Shown: positions 43,167 to 51,965 of the stretch, one piece after another | Layout: every line of letters begins with the position of its first letter | Position numbering within the stretch: position 1 is the stretch's first letter | Origin: an uncultured bacterium | Lineage (GTDB): Bacteria > Planctomycetota > UBA1135 > UBA2386 | Direction of reading: 5' to 3' | DNA: 55,326 bases | NCBI GenBank assembly: GCA_937906475.1 | Contig: CALCZA010000079.1 | Span: 1 to 55,326 of the forward strand | Program-made: the position numbers and the translations under genes | The notes under the pieces: generated by a model | What the model was told of the DNA's origin: nothing | Seen by the model: only the letters and a program-made list of their open reading frames with translations | The model's database searches: none

Positions 43167-45815
43167 ATGTCTGAGCGTTTGAGAAATGAGCGGGTGCGTC
43201 TGGATCAGATCACCCGCCGCGAGAAGAACTGGTTGCGTTGGGGGCCTTACCTGTCCGAGCGGCAGTGGGGCACCGTGCGCGAGGACTACTCCGATGACGG
43301 CAACTGTTGGGAGTATCTGCCGCACGATCATGCTCGCAGCCGTGCCTACCGCTGGGGTGAGGACGGCTTGCTCGGGTTGTGTGACCGGCAAGGGCGGTTG
43401 TGCTTTTCGTTCGCGATCTGGAACGAAAAGGATGCGTTCCTGAAGGAGCGCCTCTATGGCCTGACCGGGCCGCAGGGCAACCATGGCGAGGACGTCAAGG
43501 AAGAGTATTTCTACACCGACGCGCTGCCGACTTCGTCGTGGCTGTGCGCGCTCTACAAATACCCGCAGTCGGCGTTCCCCTACGAGGATCTCGAGAAGGA
43601 GAACGCCCGTCGCGGTCGCGAGGAACCCGAGTACGAACTACACGACACGGGAGCCTTTAAGGACAACCGCTACTTCGATGTCGAAGTGACGTATGCGAAG
43701 GCGGATCCAGAGGATATGTGCGTGCTGCTGACGGTGCACAACCGTGGGCCGGACGAGGCGCGCCTGCATGTTCTGCCCCAGTTGCTGTTTCGTAATACTT
43801 GGTCGTGGGGGCGCGATGGCGAAGGCTACTGGCCGCGCGGCGTGATCAAGGACGCTGGCAATCGCAGCGTCGAGGCCAATGGCGCTGACCTGCCGACGAT
43901 GACCTTGGCGGTCGACGACTTTGATGGCGAATACCGCGGCGTGTTGGTTACCGAAAACGACACCAATACGCAGAAGCTATTTGGCTTCGGCGATGAAGAT
44001 GCGTGCGTCAAGGATGCCTTCCACGACCATGTCGTCGACGGCAAAAAAGATGTGCTGTCCGACACCGGTCGCGGTAGCAAGGTCGCGTTCCACTGTGTGC
44101 TGACCGTGCCGGCAGGCGGCCAGCGTCAGATTCGTTTGCGCATGAGTCGCTCGGTGATGGGCAACGAGTCGTTCGGACCACAGTTCCAAGACGTCATCGA
44201 TGAGCGTCGTGTCGAAGCAAATGACTTCTACGCGGAAGTGATCGGCGAGCACAGCAATCTGGAAGCAGCGCGCATCCAACGTCAGGCGTATGCCGGGTTG
44301 ATTTGGTCGCGACAATTCTATTGGTATGACGTGCGCAGTTGGTTGGAAGGGGACCCCGCGCAACCGAAGCCGCCGCGCAAACGCCAGGATGGCCGCAATT
44401 CGGACTTCTCGCACCTCTACAATCGCGACGTCATGTCGATGCCGGACAAGTGGGAGTACCCGTGGTACGCCGCTTGGGATCTGGCCTTTCACATGATCCC
44501 GTATGCGGCGATTGACCCGGGGTTCGCCAAGCACCAGTTGCTGCTGTTGCTGCGTGAGTGGTATATGGCGCCGAACGGCCAGATTCCGGCATACGAGTTT
44601 GCGTTTCACGACGTCAACCCGCCGGTGCATGCCTGGGCATGTTGGCGCGTCTACAAGATGACCGGTGCGCGTGGTGAGCGCGACACGCTGTTCTTGCAGC
44701 GTGCGTTCCACAAACTGCTGCTGAACTTCACGTGGTGGGTCAATCAGAAAGACGTTACCGGTCGCCATGTGTTTGGCGGGGGCTTCCTAGGTCTGGACAA
44801 CATCGGAGTGTTCGATCGTAGCCAACCGCTGCCAACTGGCGGTCACCTGGAGCAAGCGGATGGCACGGCCTGGATGGCTCTCTATTGCGCAACGATGCTC
44901 AGCATCTCGCTTGAGTTGGCCGGTCACGACAAGTCGTACGAGGATGTCGCGACCAAGTTCTTCGAGCACTGGGCCGCGATTACGCACGCGATCAATACGC
45001 TGGGTGGCACCGGACTGTGGGACGACGAAGACGGTTTCTACTACGACCAAATCAATGAAGGTGACGGCGCCGAGCGCTTGAAGATTCGATCGTTGGTTGG
45101 CTTGCTGCCGATCTGTGCGGTCGAAGTGCTACCGCTCGGTCGCTTGAATGATTTGCACGGTTTCGATAAGCGCATGCGCTGGTTCTTGCAGAACCGCAAG
45201 GAACTTGCCGAGCGCATCCAGTTCACCGGCGAAGGCTTGCGATCAAAGGCTCTGCTGGCGATTCCGTCGCGGGATCAGTTGGAGCGCGTGCTGCGTTACA
45301 TGCTCGACGAAGACGAGTTTTTGTCGCCGTATGGAATCCGCTCGCTGTCCAAGGTTCACAAAGATGATCCGTTCATCTTCAAGCACGGAGAAGACGAATA
45401 CCGGGTCGACTACACGCCGGGCGAGAGTCGCACGCACATGTTTGGCGGCAACAGCAATTGGCGAGGCCCGATCTGGTTTCCGATCAACTACCTGCTGATC
45501 GAAGCGCTTGAGCGTTATGGCGGATTCTACGGCGACGACTTCATGGTGGAGTGTCCGACACGATCGGGTAATTGGATCACCTTGCAGCAGGTCGCCGATG
45601 AGTTGGCGCATCGCTTGACAAAACTCTTCGTGCGCGGCGAGGACGGCAGGTGTGCGTTTGCCGGTGAAGACGATCGCTTCCGCGATGACCCGCACTACCG
45701 AGACCTGGTTTGGTTCTACGAATACTTCGACGGCGACACCGGTCGCGGTTGCGGTGCGTCCCACCAAACCGGCTGGACTGCGTTGGTCGCGCGCTGCTTT
45801 GGTCAGCGAACGTAG
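43167..45815 (+). CDS. GH63-like glucosidase (MGH1-type glycoside hydrolase)
   Basis: A large enzyme of about 882 residues without a signal peptide, hence probably cytoplasmic. ATG 43167 is preferred, and ATG 43128 and 43131 overlap the upstream stop. The N-terminal part (to about 370) is beta-rich. The remaining 500 residues are an (alpha/alpha)6 barrel with conserved stretches DKWEYPWYAAWDLAFHMIP, FGGGFLGLDNIGVFDRS, EQADGTAWMALY and NWRGPIWFPINYLLIEAL (each quoted only in part). The acidic residues in the second and third of these are the likely catalytic pair of the inverting GH63 family. The bacterial relatives act on glucosyl or mannosyl-glycerate-type compatible solutes or on short glucosides. 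Its last 13 bases overlap the convergent gene. Confidence 0.85.
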   Translation: MSERLRNERVRLDQITRREKNWLRWGPYLSERQWGTVREDYSDDGNCWEYLPHDHARSRAYRWGEDGLLGLCDRQGRLCFSFAIWNEKDAFLKERLYGLTGPQGNHGEDVKEEYFYTDALPTSSWLCALYKYPQSAFPYEDLEKENARRGREEPEYELHDTGAFKDNRYFDVEVTYAKADPEDMCVLLTVHNRGPDEARLHVLPQLLFRNTWSWGRDGEGYWPRGVIKDAGNRSVEANGADLPTMTLAVDDFDGEYRGVLVTENDTNTQKLFGFGDEDACVKDAFHDHVVDGKKDVLSDTGRGSKVAFHCVLTVPAGGQRQIRLRMSRSVMGNESFGPQFQDVIDERRVEANDFYAEVIGEHSNLEAARIQRQAYAGLIWSRQFYWYDVRSWLEGDPAQPKPPRKRQDGRNSDFSHLYNRDVMSMPDKWEYPWYAAWDLAFHMIPYAAIDPGFAKHQLLLLLREWYMAPNGQIPAYEFAFHDVNPPVHAWACWRVYKMTGARGERDTLFLQRAFHKLLLNFTWWVNQKDVTGRHVFGGGFLGLDNIGVFDRSQPLPTGGHLEQADGTAWMALYCATMLSISLELAGHDKSYEDVATKFFEHWAAITHAINTLGGTGLWDDEDGFYYDQINEGDGAERLKIRSLVGLLPICAVEVLPLGRLNDLHGFDKRMRWFLQNRKELAERIQFTGEGLRSKALLAIPSRDQLERVLRYMLDEDEFLSPYGIRSLSKVHKDDPFIFKHGEDEYRVDYTPGESRTHMFGGNSNWRGPIWFPINYLLIEALERYGGFYGDDFMVECPTRSGNWITLQQVADELAHRLTKLFVRGEDGRCAFAGEDDRFRDDPHYRDLVWFYEYFDGDTGRGCGASHQTGWTALVARCFGQRT

Positions 45816-46957
45816 ATCGTTTCTAGCTGGCGTTCGTTGCTACGCAGCAGCAACGTCTGGCTGACACGCGCATCGCCATCGATGAAAATCTCGAGCAAGT
45901 AGGCGCCGGGTGCGATCGGCTCGTCTAACCAGATCAAGCCGGGGCCGGGCACGCGGTTCGCTTCGCTGATGGTGCCGGTGACCTTGCCGCTGGCATCCGG
46001 CTGTCGCGCCGTCGTCCATTTTCGCTGCAGGCCGGTCTCGCCGACGGGGTTCAGGCTGACGGTAACATTGCCGTGGATCTTGGGGTCGAACGGTTGGCTG
46101 TTGGATTTCAGTAGCTGGAGTTGCAGCGCGCAGGCTTCCTCGAGTGGCACGTCTTCCAAGAAGCCATTGCTGCCGTTGAGCACGAAGGTGCGGCGAAACG
46201 GTTGCAGTGGCAGCAAGGTGCCTTCGGACGAAGTCGCGACCAGCAGGATGCCGTATTCCCCGGGCGGTAGCGGCGGCAGTTCATAGATGCCATCTGCCGC
46301 GGCTGTGCGGCGAGCCCACAACGGCTGGCCGAGTTGCCACGCCGTGTCGCGGGTGCCAGCGTTGATCTCGAATGCATCGACGCGAACGTGGGCTACCGGC
46401 TGGTTGTCGAGTCGCTTGACGATCAGTTTGATTCCGGCCGCCGTTGCGCTTGGCGTCAAGAATACATCGACCAGCAGCGTGGGGTCGTTCTCGGCTGGCA
46501 GCACCAACTGCTTCTTGGTGAAGGGTTGCATGCCGTCTGCTTCCACCATCAGGTCACCGATCGCACGCCGCGGCAGCACCAATTCGGCAACGCTACTAGT
46601 TGATTCGCCACGTGCTAGCGCGCGTGGTTGCACGAATCGCCACCGGAAGGTATCGATCGGCTGGCGGGTGACAACATCGCGCACCGTCAGCACAACGGTT
46701 GCTTGTGGGGCTGGCACAACTGCTTCGTTCTGTTGGGTTTGCGAGTCGTTACTGGGGGGCGGCGTTAGCTCGGGCTTGGGCGGCGCGAGTAGCTGGTCCC
46801 GTTCGGCTTGGGCGGGATCTGCATTGGCGTGTCGTAGCTCTTTTGTGCCATCTGGGCTGTTGCTCGGTGGAGCAATTGCGGGGCCGTCGCTTTGCAGTGC
46901 CCAATACGCAGCACCTGAGACAATCAGTAGGGCGAAGACGGCGAGAATGGCGCGCAT
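45803..46957 (-). CDS. Membrane-anchored CarboxypepD_reg-like protein
   Basis: A 384-residue protein with an N-terminal helix (residues 3-21, AILAVFALLIVSGAAYWAL) that anchors it or serves as a signal. A Pro/Gln/Asn-rich linker (22-85) follows, and then three or four Ig-like domains with the carboxypeptidase-regulatory pattern (VVLTVRDVVTRQPIDTF, IKLIVKRLDNQPVAHVRVDAF, DGIYELPPLPPGEYGILL). No catalytic residues are visible. It is the last gene of a leftward operon with the Cys-phosphatase, RidA-like and large CarboxypepD_reg genes. Its 3' end overlaps that of the glycosidase gene by 13 bases, so transcripts must overlap. Confidence 0.75.
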   Translation of the reverse strand: MRAILAVFALLIVSGAAYWALQSDGPAIAPPSNSPDGTKELRHANADPAQAERDQLLAPPKPELTPPPSNDSQTQQNEAVVPAPQATVVLTVRDVVTRQPIDTFRWRFVQPRALARGESTSSVAELVLPRRAIGDLMVEADGMQPFTKKQLVLPAENDPTLLVDVFLTPSATAAGIKLIVKRLDNQPVAHVRVDAFEINAGTRDTAWQLGQPLWARRTAAADGIYELPPLPPGEYGILLVATSSEGTLLPLQPFRRTFVLNGSNGFLEDVPLEEACALQLQLLKSNSQPFDPKIHGNVTVSLNPVGETGLQRKWTTARQPDASGKVTGTISEANRVPGPGLIWLDEPIAPGAYLLEIFIDGDARVSQTLLLRSNERQLETIYVR

Positions 46958-46975
46958 GGTGTCTTAGGAAGAATT

Positions 46976-47539
46976 TTAGCGCGGCGTCGCGTTGTCGCTC
47001 GCGTAGTCGGCAGTGTAGACCTGCTCGACCCATACTGGGAATGGCAGCACGTTCAGATACGGCGCAAAGTCATCGATCACCTGATCCATCGCCTCGGTGC
47101 CGAACGCGGCGATGTGTAGATTAGGAAAAAACGCCAGTTGCTCGCGCGCGAGTTCAAGGTCGCCGGTGTCGTGCAGCGCGATGATCGCTAGTGCCAGTCC
47201 GGTACGATCGACGCCGGCGCGGCAGTGTACCAGGATCGGTCGTTCCGCGGTCGCGGCGACGTTCCACAAGCGCAGTAACGCTTCGGGGCGTGGCGCGCGT
47301 TTGGCTGAGATCGGCACGGCGGTATAGACTGCGCCTCCGCCCATCGTCGCGCGCTCGGATAGTCGGGCGGAGCGGCCGCCGCGCAGGCACAGGACGCTTT
47401 TGATGTCGTGCTGTTCGATGCGCCGGATCATCTTTTCTTCGCGTGCAAACGGCGAGCGGAAGACACCGGGCATACCTTCCCGGAAGCCTGTGCAGGCGCT
47501 TGTCAGCACGAGCAACGTGATCATTAGTAGAGTTCGCAC
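46976..47539 (-). CDS. Lipoprotein dual-specificity-type protein phosphatase
   Basis: A 187-residue exported Cys-based phosphatase. The P-loop HCRAGVDRTG gives nucleophile Cys106 and Arg112. The general-acid Asp is not obvious in the PISAKRAPRP region, where it would normally lie. The GTG start at 47539 yields a lipoprotein signal MRTLLMITLLVLTSAC (lipid Cys16). The ATG at 47524 would shorten it and forms a TAATG overlap with the RidA stop. The protein resembles the DSP-like phosphatases fused to other enzymes in some phyla. A phosphatase outside the cytoplasm could act on phosphorylated sugars or lipids rather than on proteins. It sits between the RidA-like and CarboxypepD_reg genes. Confidence 0.82.
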   Translation of the reverse strand: MRTLLMITLLVLTSACTGFREGMPGVFRSPFAREEKMIRRIEQHDIKSVLCLRGGRSARLSERATMGGGAVYTAVPISAKRAPRPEALLRLWNVAATAERPILVHCRAGVDRTGLALAIIALHDTGDLELAREQLAFFPNLHIAAFGTEAMDQVIDDFAPYLNVLPFPVWVEQVYTADYASDNATPR

Positions 47540-47931
47540 GGTGTTCCTTTGCGACGCTTGCGCGCGGTGATTTCGATTTCGAGTTCCATGCTTTGGTCCA
47601 CTAATCGCGCGCCGAATATTGGGGCTGCTGGCGGCGCATTGCCGAGGCGTTCACGCAGCATCGGCCAACACTTCTCAAAGTTCGTGGGGTCAGGCTGGAT
47701 GTGGGGGATGCGCACGACGCCTTGAAGCACAGCGTCAGCTTGTTGCCGCGCGGCTTTGATATTATCGAAGGTTTGCTGGCCTTGAGCAACCACGTCGTCG
47801 TTGCTCGTTATGGTCGCGTAGTCGAAGTCGGTGGTAGCCGAGGCGAAGATCTCGTCGTCACAGACAACCGCGCGTGAGTAGGCTGCTTGCTGTTTGAACG
47901 CTGACTTCGAGCTGATCCATTCTCGATCCAT
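47524..47931 (-). CDS. RidA/YjgF-family protein lacking the catalytic arginine
   Basis: A 135-residue protein of the RidA (YjgF/YER057c/UK114) fold. The opening AYSRAVVCDDEIFASATTDFDYA and the C-terminal MELEIEITA are characteristic (positions about 17-39 and 116-124). In imine-hydrolysing RidA proteins an Arg follows P-A in the motif PAR. Here the same site reads PAA (Ala103), so classic enamine/imine deaminase activity is unlikely and it belongs with the Rid subfamilies of unknown role. No signal peptide is present. It is translationally coupled to the phosphatase lipoprotein gene and preceded by a large CarboxypepD_reg gene. Confidence 0.85.
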   Translation of the reverse strand: MDREWISSKSAFKQQAAYSRAVVCDDEIFASATTDFDYATITSNDDVVAQGQQTFDNIKAARQQADAVLQGVVRIPHIQPDPTNFEKCWPMLRERLGNAPPAAPIFGARLVDQSMELEIEITARKRRKGTPCELY

Positions 47932-47974
47932 GCGCTTGCAGTCTAGATCCGACGGTCAGCGATTGAAGCTATGC

Positions 47975-50857
47975 TTATCGATTGCCGCGCTTCTTGTTGC
48001 GAGCCAACTGATCCTGCCACAGCTTGTCGTTCGCTCGCAAGGCTTCGGTGATCTCGGTTACATTGAGTAGCACGTTGGTCCTGGTTGTGCCATCGGGTCG
48101 CAACTCGAATGTGCCGAGAGTTACCGATGTTTGCGGTGTATTGGTCGACTCGGTGGCATGGGCGCGGAACATCAGCCGGTAGTTGCCTGCCGTCATCAGC
48201 GGGATCTCGACCACGTCCGTCTGCTCTAGCCAGGCACCGCTGCTGCGGCCGAGATCCCAGCGTGCCATCGAGAAGTTGCGGCCGGTCATCTGGTCGGTGC
48301 CACTCAGCGAGGATGGTAGACCGGTATCGCCAACCAGGATCGCCGAGATGCGCACCTTGCGCGTTGGTCCAGATAGGCCACGAGCGCCGGGGATTTGTAC
48401 GATTGCGGGCCGCTGCTTCTTCAGGATCACGTCGTGTTTGCCTGGCCCATACTGCTGCTTCAGCGATTCGAAGCCGCGGCCAAAGAACGTCAGTTCCGCG
48501 TTCGCGTGCACCGTGATCAACTCGGCCTTGCCTTGTTGCCACCGAAAGCCTGATTCGACAAAGCTGCCGTCTGGCTGTTGGAAGCGGGCGTGAATTGGGC
48601 CATCGAGTGCGAATGGCTGGCCGGTATCGTTGAACGCCTGCAGGTCGTAGCGGAACAGCGATTGCCGCACATCCAGCAGTTGCAAGCGAGGGGCCTTGTT
48701 GGTGCCGGGTCGCACGACGACATCCATTACTGACGCCATCGGCACCTTCAGGTTGCGCATCTCGACCAGCACGTCATAGCGACCTGGGCGCAACGGTTGC
48801 AAAATGAACTTGCCGCCACTGTCTTTGCGGATCCGGGTCGTTGTGCTGCTTAGTTTGACTGCTGTCTTTTCGTGCGCCCGGACGCTGACCGAAATGGCGC
48901 CATCCGGCACCCATTCGGGCACGAATACGCGCCCAGTCAGAACTCCATTGGGCGCAATCACGATGCGTAGATCGGCGCTCGGTCTGGTCAGCGGCACCGA
49001 CTGCGAGGCATGTTCATTGGTGTCTGCAACAATGCGCAGCGTGCCAGTTGGCATCGGCGCGTGAATACGGAATGTGCCGTCTGCTTCAGTGCGGGTCGCG
49101 AGATGGCGAATCGATCGCCAGCGTTGCTGGCGAGAGTTGTTGAACCACGCATTGCTCACTGCTCGGCCGTTGCCCCCCTCGAAAATTAGTTGCAAACTGC
49201 CACTGTCGAGTTGGCTGAGGTTGATCCTCGTGGCACCCGATGCCCTTGCTTGCGGTTGCTCCTGCTGGATGTTGATTGATGCATTGGCTACGGGGTTACC
49301 GCGATCATCGACGACCATGCCAGTTGCCAGTGGCGGCAATTCGCCAAGTACAATGTCGCCAAGTTCAATGCGCTTGCCTGGCGGCCACGGCGGCAGTTCG
49401 ATGATGGCGCCGATCCACGTGTTATTTGCTTCGTCATCCGTCGCTACTTGTTGGCAACGGAACTCCATGCGCCATCGCGCTTCTTCGGTGCGTCCCGTCA
49501 GCACCAGGTCCCATTGGCCGTCGTCGATTGCTTCGGCGGATGCCGTGGTCTGCACCTTGTCGTTGCGCCAAATTGTGATGTCGACTTTTTGGGCCGCAAA
49601 CGCGCTTCCGTTTCTGTGCAGAAACCGCCCGGCAAACACCGTGTGACGGGCCAGTGGCGGGATTTCGACTGCAACCTTCTGGCCGACTTGTGTGGGCCCC
49701 ATCGTGCGCTTCGATTGTCCCTGTCGCCGATCGTGAGGGTAGCGAGCGGACAGTTGCACCTGCATGCCGACTTGCGCGTATGGCAGTTCGATGTTGGTCG
49801 CGCCGACGGGCTTTGAAGCGCTGGTCTTCAGGTAGCTCGAACTGATCCGCATGTCGCCTGGTTTGCGGGTTTGCGGGGGTGATCCAAAACTGATGCGGGC
49901 TGATGACAGCAATGCCTTGCCGGCGTGGTCGGTGAGCTTCGCGACGATCGAGCCTTGGGGTGGTAGCGTCAATAGTACCGATGGCTGCTTGAGTGGGCGG
50001 CCGTCGAACTCGGCCACGATCGCCGGTGCCGAAGGAATCAGGGCTAGCGCCGCAAATTGTTCGCGGAAATCCTCTGGTACACTTTCGGGAACATCGCGTC
50101 GTAATAATTGCAGGTGGCGAACGACTGCGTGTCCTCGCTCGTCGGTTGTGCCGCGCCAAATACGCGATGTCCGGTTGACCTTGTATGTTTGTATCAACGC
50201 GACAGGGATTGATGCGGCGGCGCGTTTGGGGCTGCCGGGATGCTTAGCTACGATTAGTAACTGTTCATCTGGTTGCAGCGTGATCGTGTGGCTGCCGAGC
50301 CGCGCTGGCAGCGCCAGGAATCCAAACTCACCATTCTTCTTGGCCGAGCACAGCATTCGCCCGGTGCCGCCCGGCAGTTGGACTTTGCCGAATTGGTCCG
50401 TACGCAATTGCTTGCCATAGAGTTCGGGGCCTTCCCAACGCTTGCCCTTAGACGTTTGCGAATTGAAGAGCGTGCGCGATGACTCGCGACTCCGGCTATT
50501 GACTAGTACGGAGTCGTTCTCTGCGAAGAAGAACACTCGCGCGTTGGCGACCGGTTGTTGGTTCGCGCCGCGGACAACCTGCACGTTTGGTCCAGGCTCA
50601 GTTGTGTCGCGTGGGGTGCCATCCTCGCGCAGCGTTGGGACTGCGTCTTGCTGACCCGATCGATCGAACGCTGCCTTGGCTGGCGAGCCGTTCTCGGCGT
50701 ATCCGGCCTCGGCGTGTCCGGTGTCCTCGGATTCCGTTTCCTTGCTCGTTGGTGGCGGCGTGGTGCTCGAATCAAGCAGACAAAATATGCAGATGCCGAG
50801 GCCGAGTCCCAGGATTAGTGTGATCACCCATCGCATGGTTGCTTTGTAAGCATTCAT
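47975..50857 (-). CDS. Large membrane-anchored CarboxypepD_reg/Ig-like repeat protein
   Basis: A 960-residue protein. ATG 50857 is the longest start, and ATG 50836 (MRWVIT) is also possible. A membrane helix (about residues 10-28, VITLILGLGLGICIFCLLD) is followed by an acidic low-complexity linker and then by a long series of beta-sandwich domains with the carboxypeptidase-regulatory pattern: VQVVRGANQQPVANARVFFF, GMVVDDRGNPVANASI, and TEADGTFRIHAPMPTGTLRI (each a short excerpt). The C-terminal 40 residues are charged (NDKLWQDQLARNKKRGNR). There is no enzymatic domain. It resembles the 14547-16964 protein in design but not in detail. Together with the 45803 protein it brackets the RidA and phosphatase genes in one operon. 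Confidence 0.8.
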   Translation of the reverse strand: MNAYKATMRWVITLILGLGLGICIFCLLDSSTTPPPTSKETESEDTGHAEAGYAENGSPAKAAFDRSGQQDAVPTLREDGTPRDTTEPGPNVQVVRGANQQPVANARVFFFAENDSVLVNSRSRESSRTLFNSQTSKGKRWEGPELYGKQLRTDQFGKVQLPGGTGRMLCSAKKNGEFGFLALPARLGSHTITLQPDEQLLIVAKHPGSPKRAAASIPVALIQTYKVNRTSRIWRGTTDERGHAVVRHLQLLRRDVPESVPEDFREQFAALALIPSAPAIVAEFDGRPLKQPSVLLTLPPQGSIVAKLTDHAGKALLSSARISFGSPPQTRKPGDMRISSSYLKTSASKPVGATNIELPYAQVGMQVQLSARYPHDRRQGQSKRTMGPTQVGQKVAVEIPPLARHTVFAGRFLHRNGSAFAAQKVDITIWRNDKVQTTASAEAIDDGQWDLVLTGRTEEARWRMEFRCQQVATDDEANNTWIGAIIELPPWPPGKRIELGDIVLGELPPLATGMVVDDRGNPVANASINIQQEQPQARASGATRINLSQLDSGSLQLIFEGGNGRAVSNAWFNNSRQQRWRSIRHLATRTEADGTFRIHAPMPTGTLRIVADTNEHASQSVPLTRPSADLRIVIAPNGVLTGRVFVPEWVPDGAISVSVRAHEKTAVKLSSTTTRIRKDSGGKFILQPLRPGRYDVLVEMRNLKVPMASVMDVVVRPGTNKAPRLQLLDVRQSLFRYDLQAFNDTGQPFALDGPIHARFQQPDGSFVESGFRWQQGKAELITVHANAELTFFGRGFESLKQQYGPGKHDVILKKQRPAIVQIPGARGLSGPTRKVRISAILVGDTGLPSSLSGTDQMTGRNFSMARWDLGRSSGAWLEQTDVVEIPLMTAGNYRLMFRAHATESTNTPQTSVTLGTFELRPDGTTRTNVLLNVTEITEALRANDKLWQDQLARNKKRGNR

Positions 50858-50905
50858 GCGTGTTTGAGGGAGGGCCTAACGCCCTAAGCGGCTACAAAAC
50901 ACTAC

Positions 50906-50952
50906 GCCGTCGTGGCAGTTCGTTCCGACGGCAGTCAGGTTTCGATACCTGA
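50906..50952. promoter_or_regulatory. Two tandem inverted repeats in a divergent intergenic region
   Basis: GCCGTCG (50906-50912) pairs with CGACGGC (50926-50932), and TCAGGT (50935-50940) with ACCTGA (50947-50952). The 161-base gap separates the leftward CarboxypepD_reg gene from the rightward polysaccharide export gene, so both promoters are expected here, and the repeats are candidate regulator sites. No promoter of either gene can be named with confidence. Confidence 0.4.
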
Positions 50953-51018
50953 AGTTCCGATGATGTCGCCGTTCCTCAAGCCAGCGATTGAACCGGGGCT
51001 TGTGACATCTAGGATCAA

Positions 51019-51873
51019 GTGGAACACCAGCTTTGCAAGGCAAACCCAATCGTGATCAACGACTTTAACTCATCACTCCGCCGTCATCCCGGTCGTCTTA
51101 GCTGTCTGCTGTTGCTGCTGCTAGCAACGCTCACCAGTTGCGGCGGGTTCGAAGATAAGCGCATTCGCGAGTTGCGGCACGAGAAGGGCTTTGGCTCGCG
51201 CGCCAATGGCGATGCGACTCGTGAGAACTACCTCGGTGGCTTCGATGTCGTTTCGTTCATCGTCCCGCCTTCGGTGTTGCTGCAACCGGGCGCCGAACAG
51301 TTGGCGCTGCTGGCAACACCGCAACCGGTCGCGATTGATGGCACGATCTTCGTGCCGTTGATTGGTCCGGTTTACGCGTTGGGCAAAACTGAAGCGGAGT
51401 TGGCTGCGCTGGTGCGCACGCAACTGCGATTGGTGCTGCAGTTCGACGTCGACTTGCAGGCACGTGTGCTCGGCACCAAGTTCTTCTACGCGATTGGCGA
51501 AGCGCAATTGAAGGGTCCGATCCCGATGCAGGCCGATATGACGTTGATCGACGCCGTCTTTCGCGCCGGTTGGACGCCGCTCGCTAACCTTGGTCGCGTG
51601 TGTTTGATTCGCCCGGATGCTGAGCATCCGCTGATTATCGATGTCAACATGCGCGAGATGCTGACGACCGGCTTCACGGCGTCCAACTATCAGATCCGTG
51701 AGCGCGACATTCTGTATATTCCACCAACGTTCCTTGGTCTTGTGGCCAGGTTGTTCCAGCGCTTGCTCGAACCGGTCGCGTTGGCGGTGCAAACGATGAT
51801 GGGGGCGGCACAGGCTACGTTCGCCTACGACGTATTAACTGGCAAGAGCGACCGGCTGTTCTTCCGCTTCTAG
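51019..51873 (+). CDS. Wza-like polysaccharide export lipoprotein
   Basis: A 284-residue outer-membrane lipoprotein of the polysaccharide biosynthesis/export family. The GTG at 51019 gives lipid Cys41 (TLTSCGG). GTG 51052 would give a more usual 30-residue signal. The core GTIFVPLIGPVYALGKTEAELAALV is the Poly_export domain, followed by an SLBB-like part (KFFYAIGEAQLKGPIPM, LIDAVFRAGW). The C-terminal 45 residues (LVARLFQRLLEPVALAVQTM) form an amphipathic helix that could cross the outer membrane as in Wza. It is the first gene of the exopolysaccharide locus running off the right edge. Confidence 0.9.
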   Translation: MEHQLCKANPIVINDFNSSLRRHPGRLSCLLLLLLATLTSCGGFEDKRIRELRHEKGFGSRANGDATRENYLGGFDVVSFIVPPSVLLQPGAEQLALLATPQPVAIDGTIFVPLIGPVYALGKTEAELAALVRTQLRLVLQFDVDLQARVLGTKFFYAIGEAQLKGPIPMQADMTLIDAVFRAGWTPLANLGRVCLIRPDAEHPLIIDVNMREMLTTGFTASNYQIRERDILYIPPTFLGLVARLFQRLLEPVALAVQTMMGAAQATFAYDVLTGKSDRLFFRF

Positions 51874-51884
51874 AGAGCAACGAG

Positions 51885-51965
51885 ATGCGAATTTCACTCC
51901 GACTCATTGGCTACAACGCAGCGATCTGCATGGTAGCGAACGGCAGCGACCAGGCGGCGCGATGA
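51885..51965 (+). CDS. Possible 26-codon mini-gene coupled to the Wzz-like gene
   Basis: An ATG at 51885, 11 bases after the Wza-like stop and preceded by purine-rich AGAGAGCAACGAG, opens a frame MRISLRLIGYNAAICM that ends with TGA at 51963-51965. Its stop overlaps the ATG of the Wzz-like gene (ATGA), the same coupling seen elsewhere in the window. It may be a true tiny protein, a leader for translational coupling, or chance. No homologue can be judged at this size. Confidence 0.35.
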   Translation: MRISLRLIGYNAAICMVANGSDQAAR

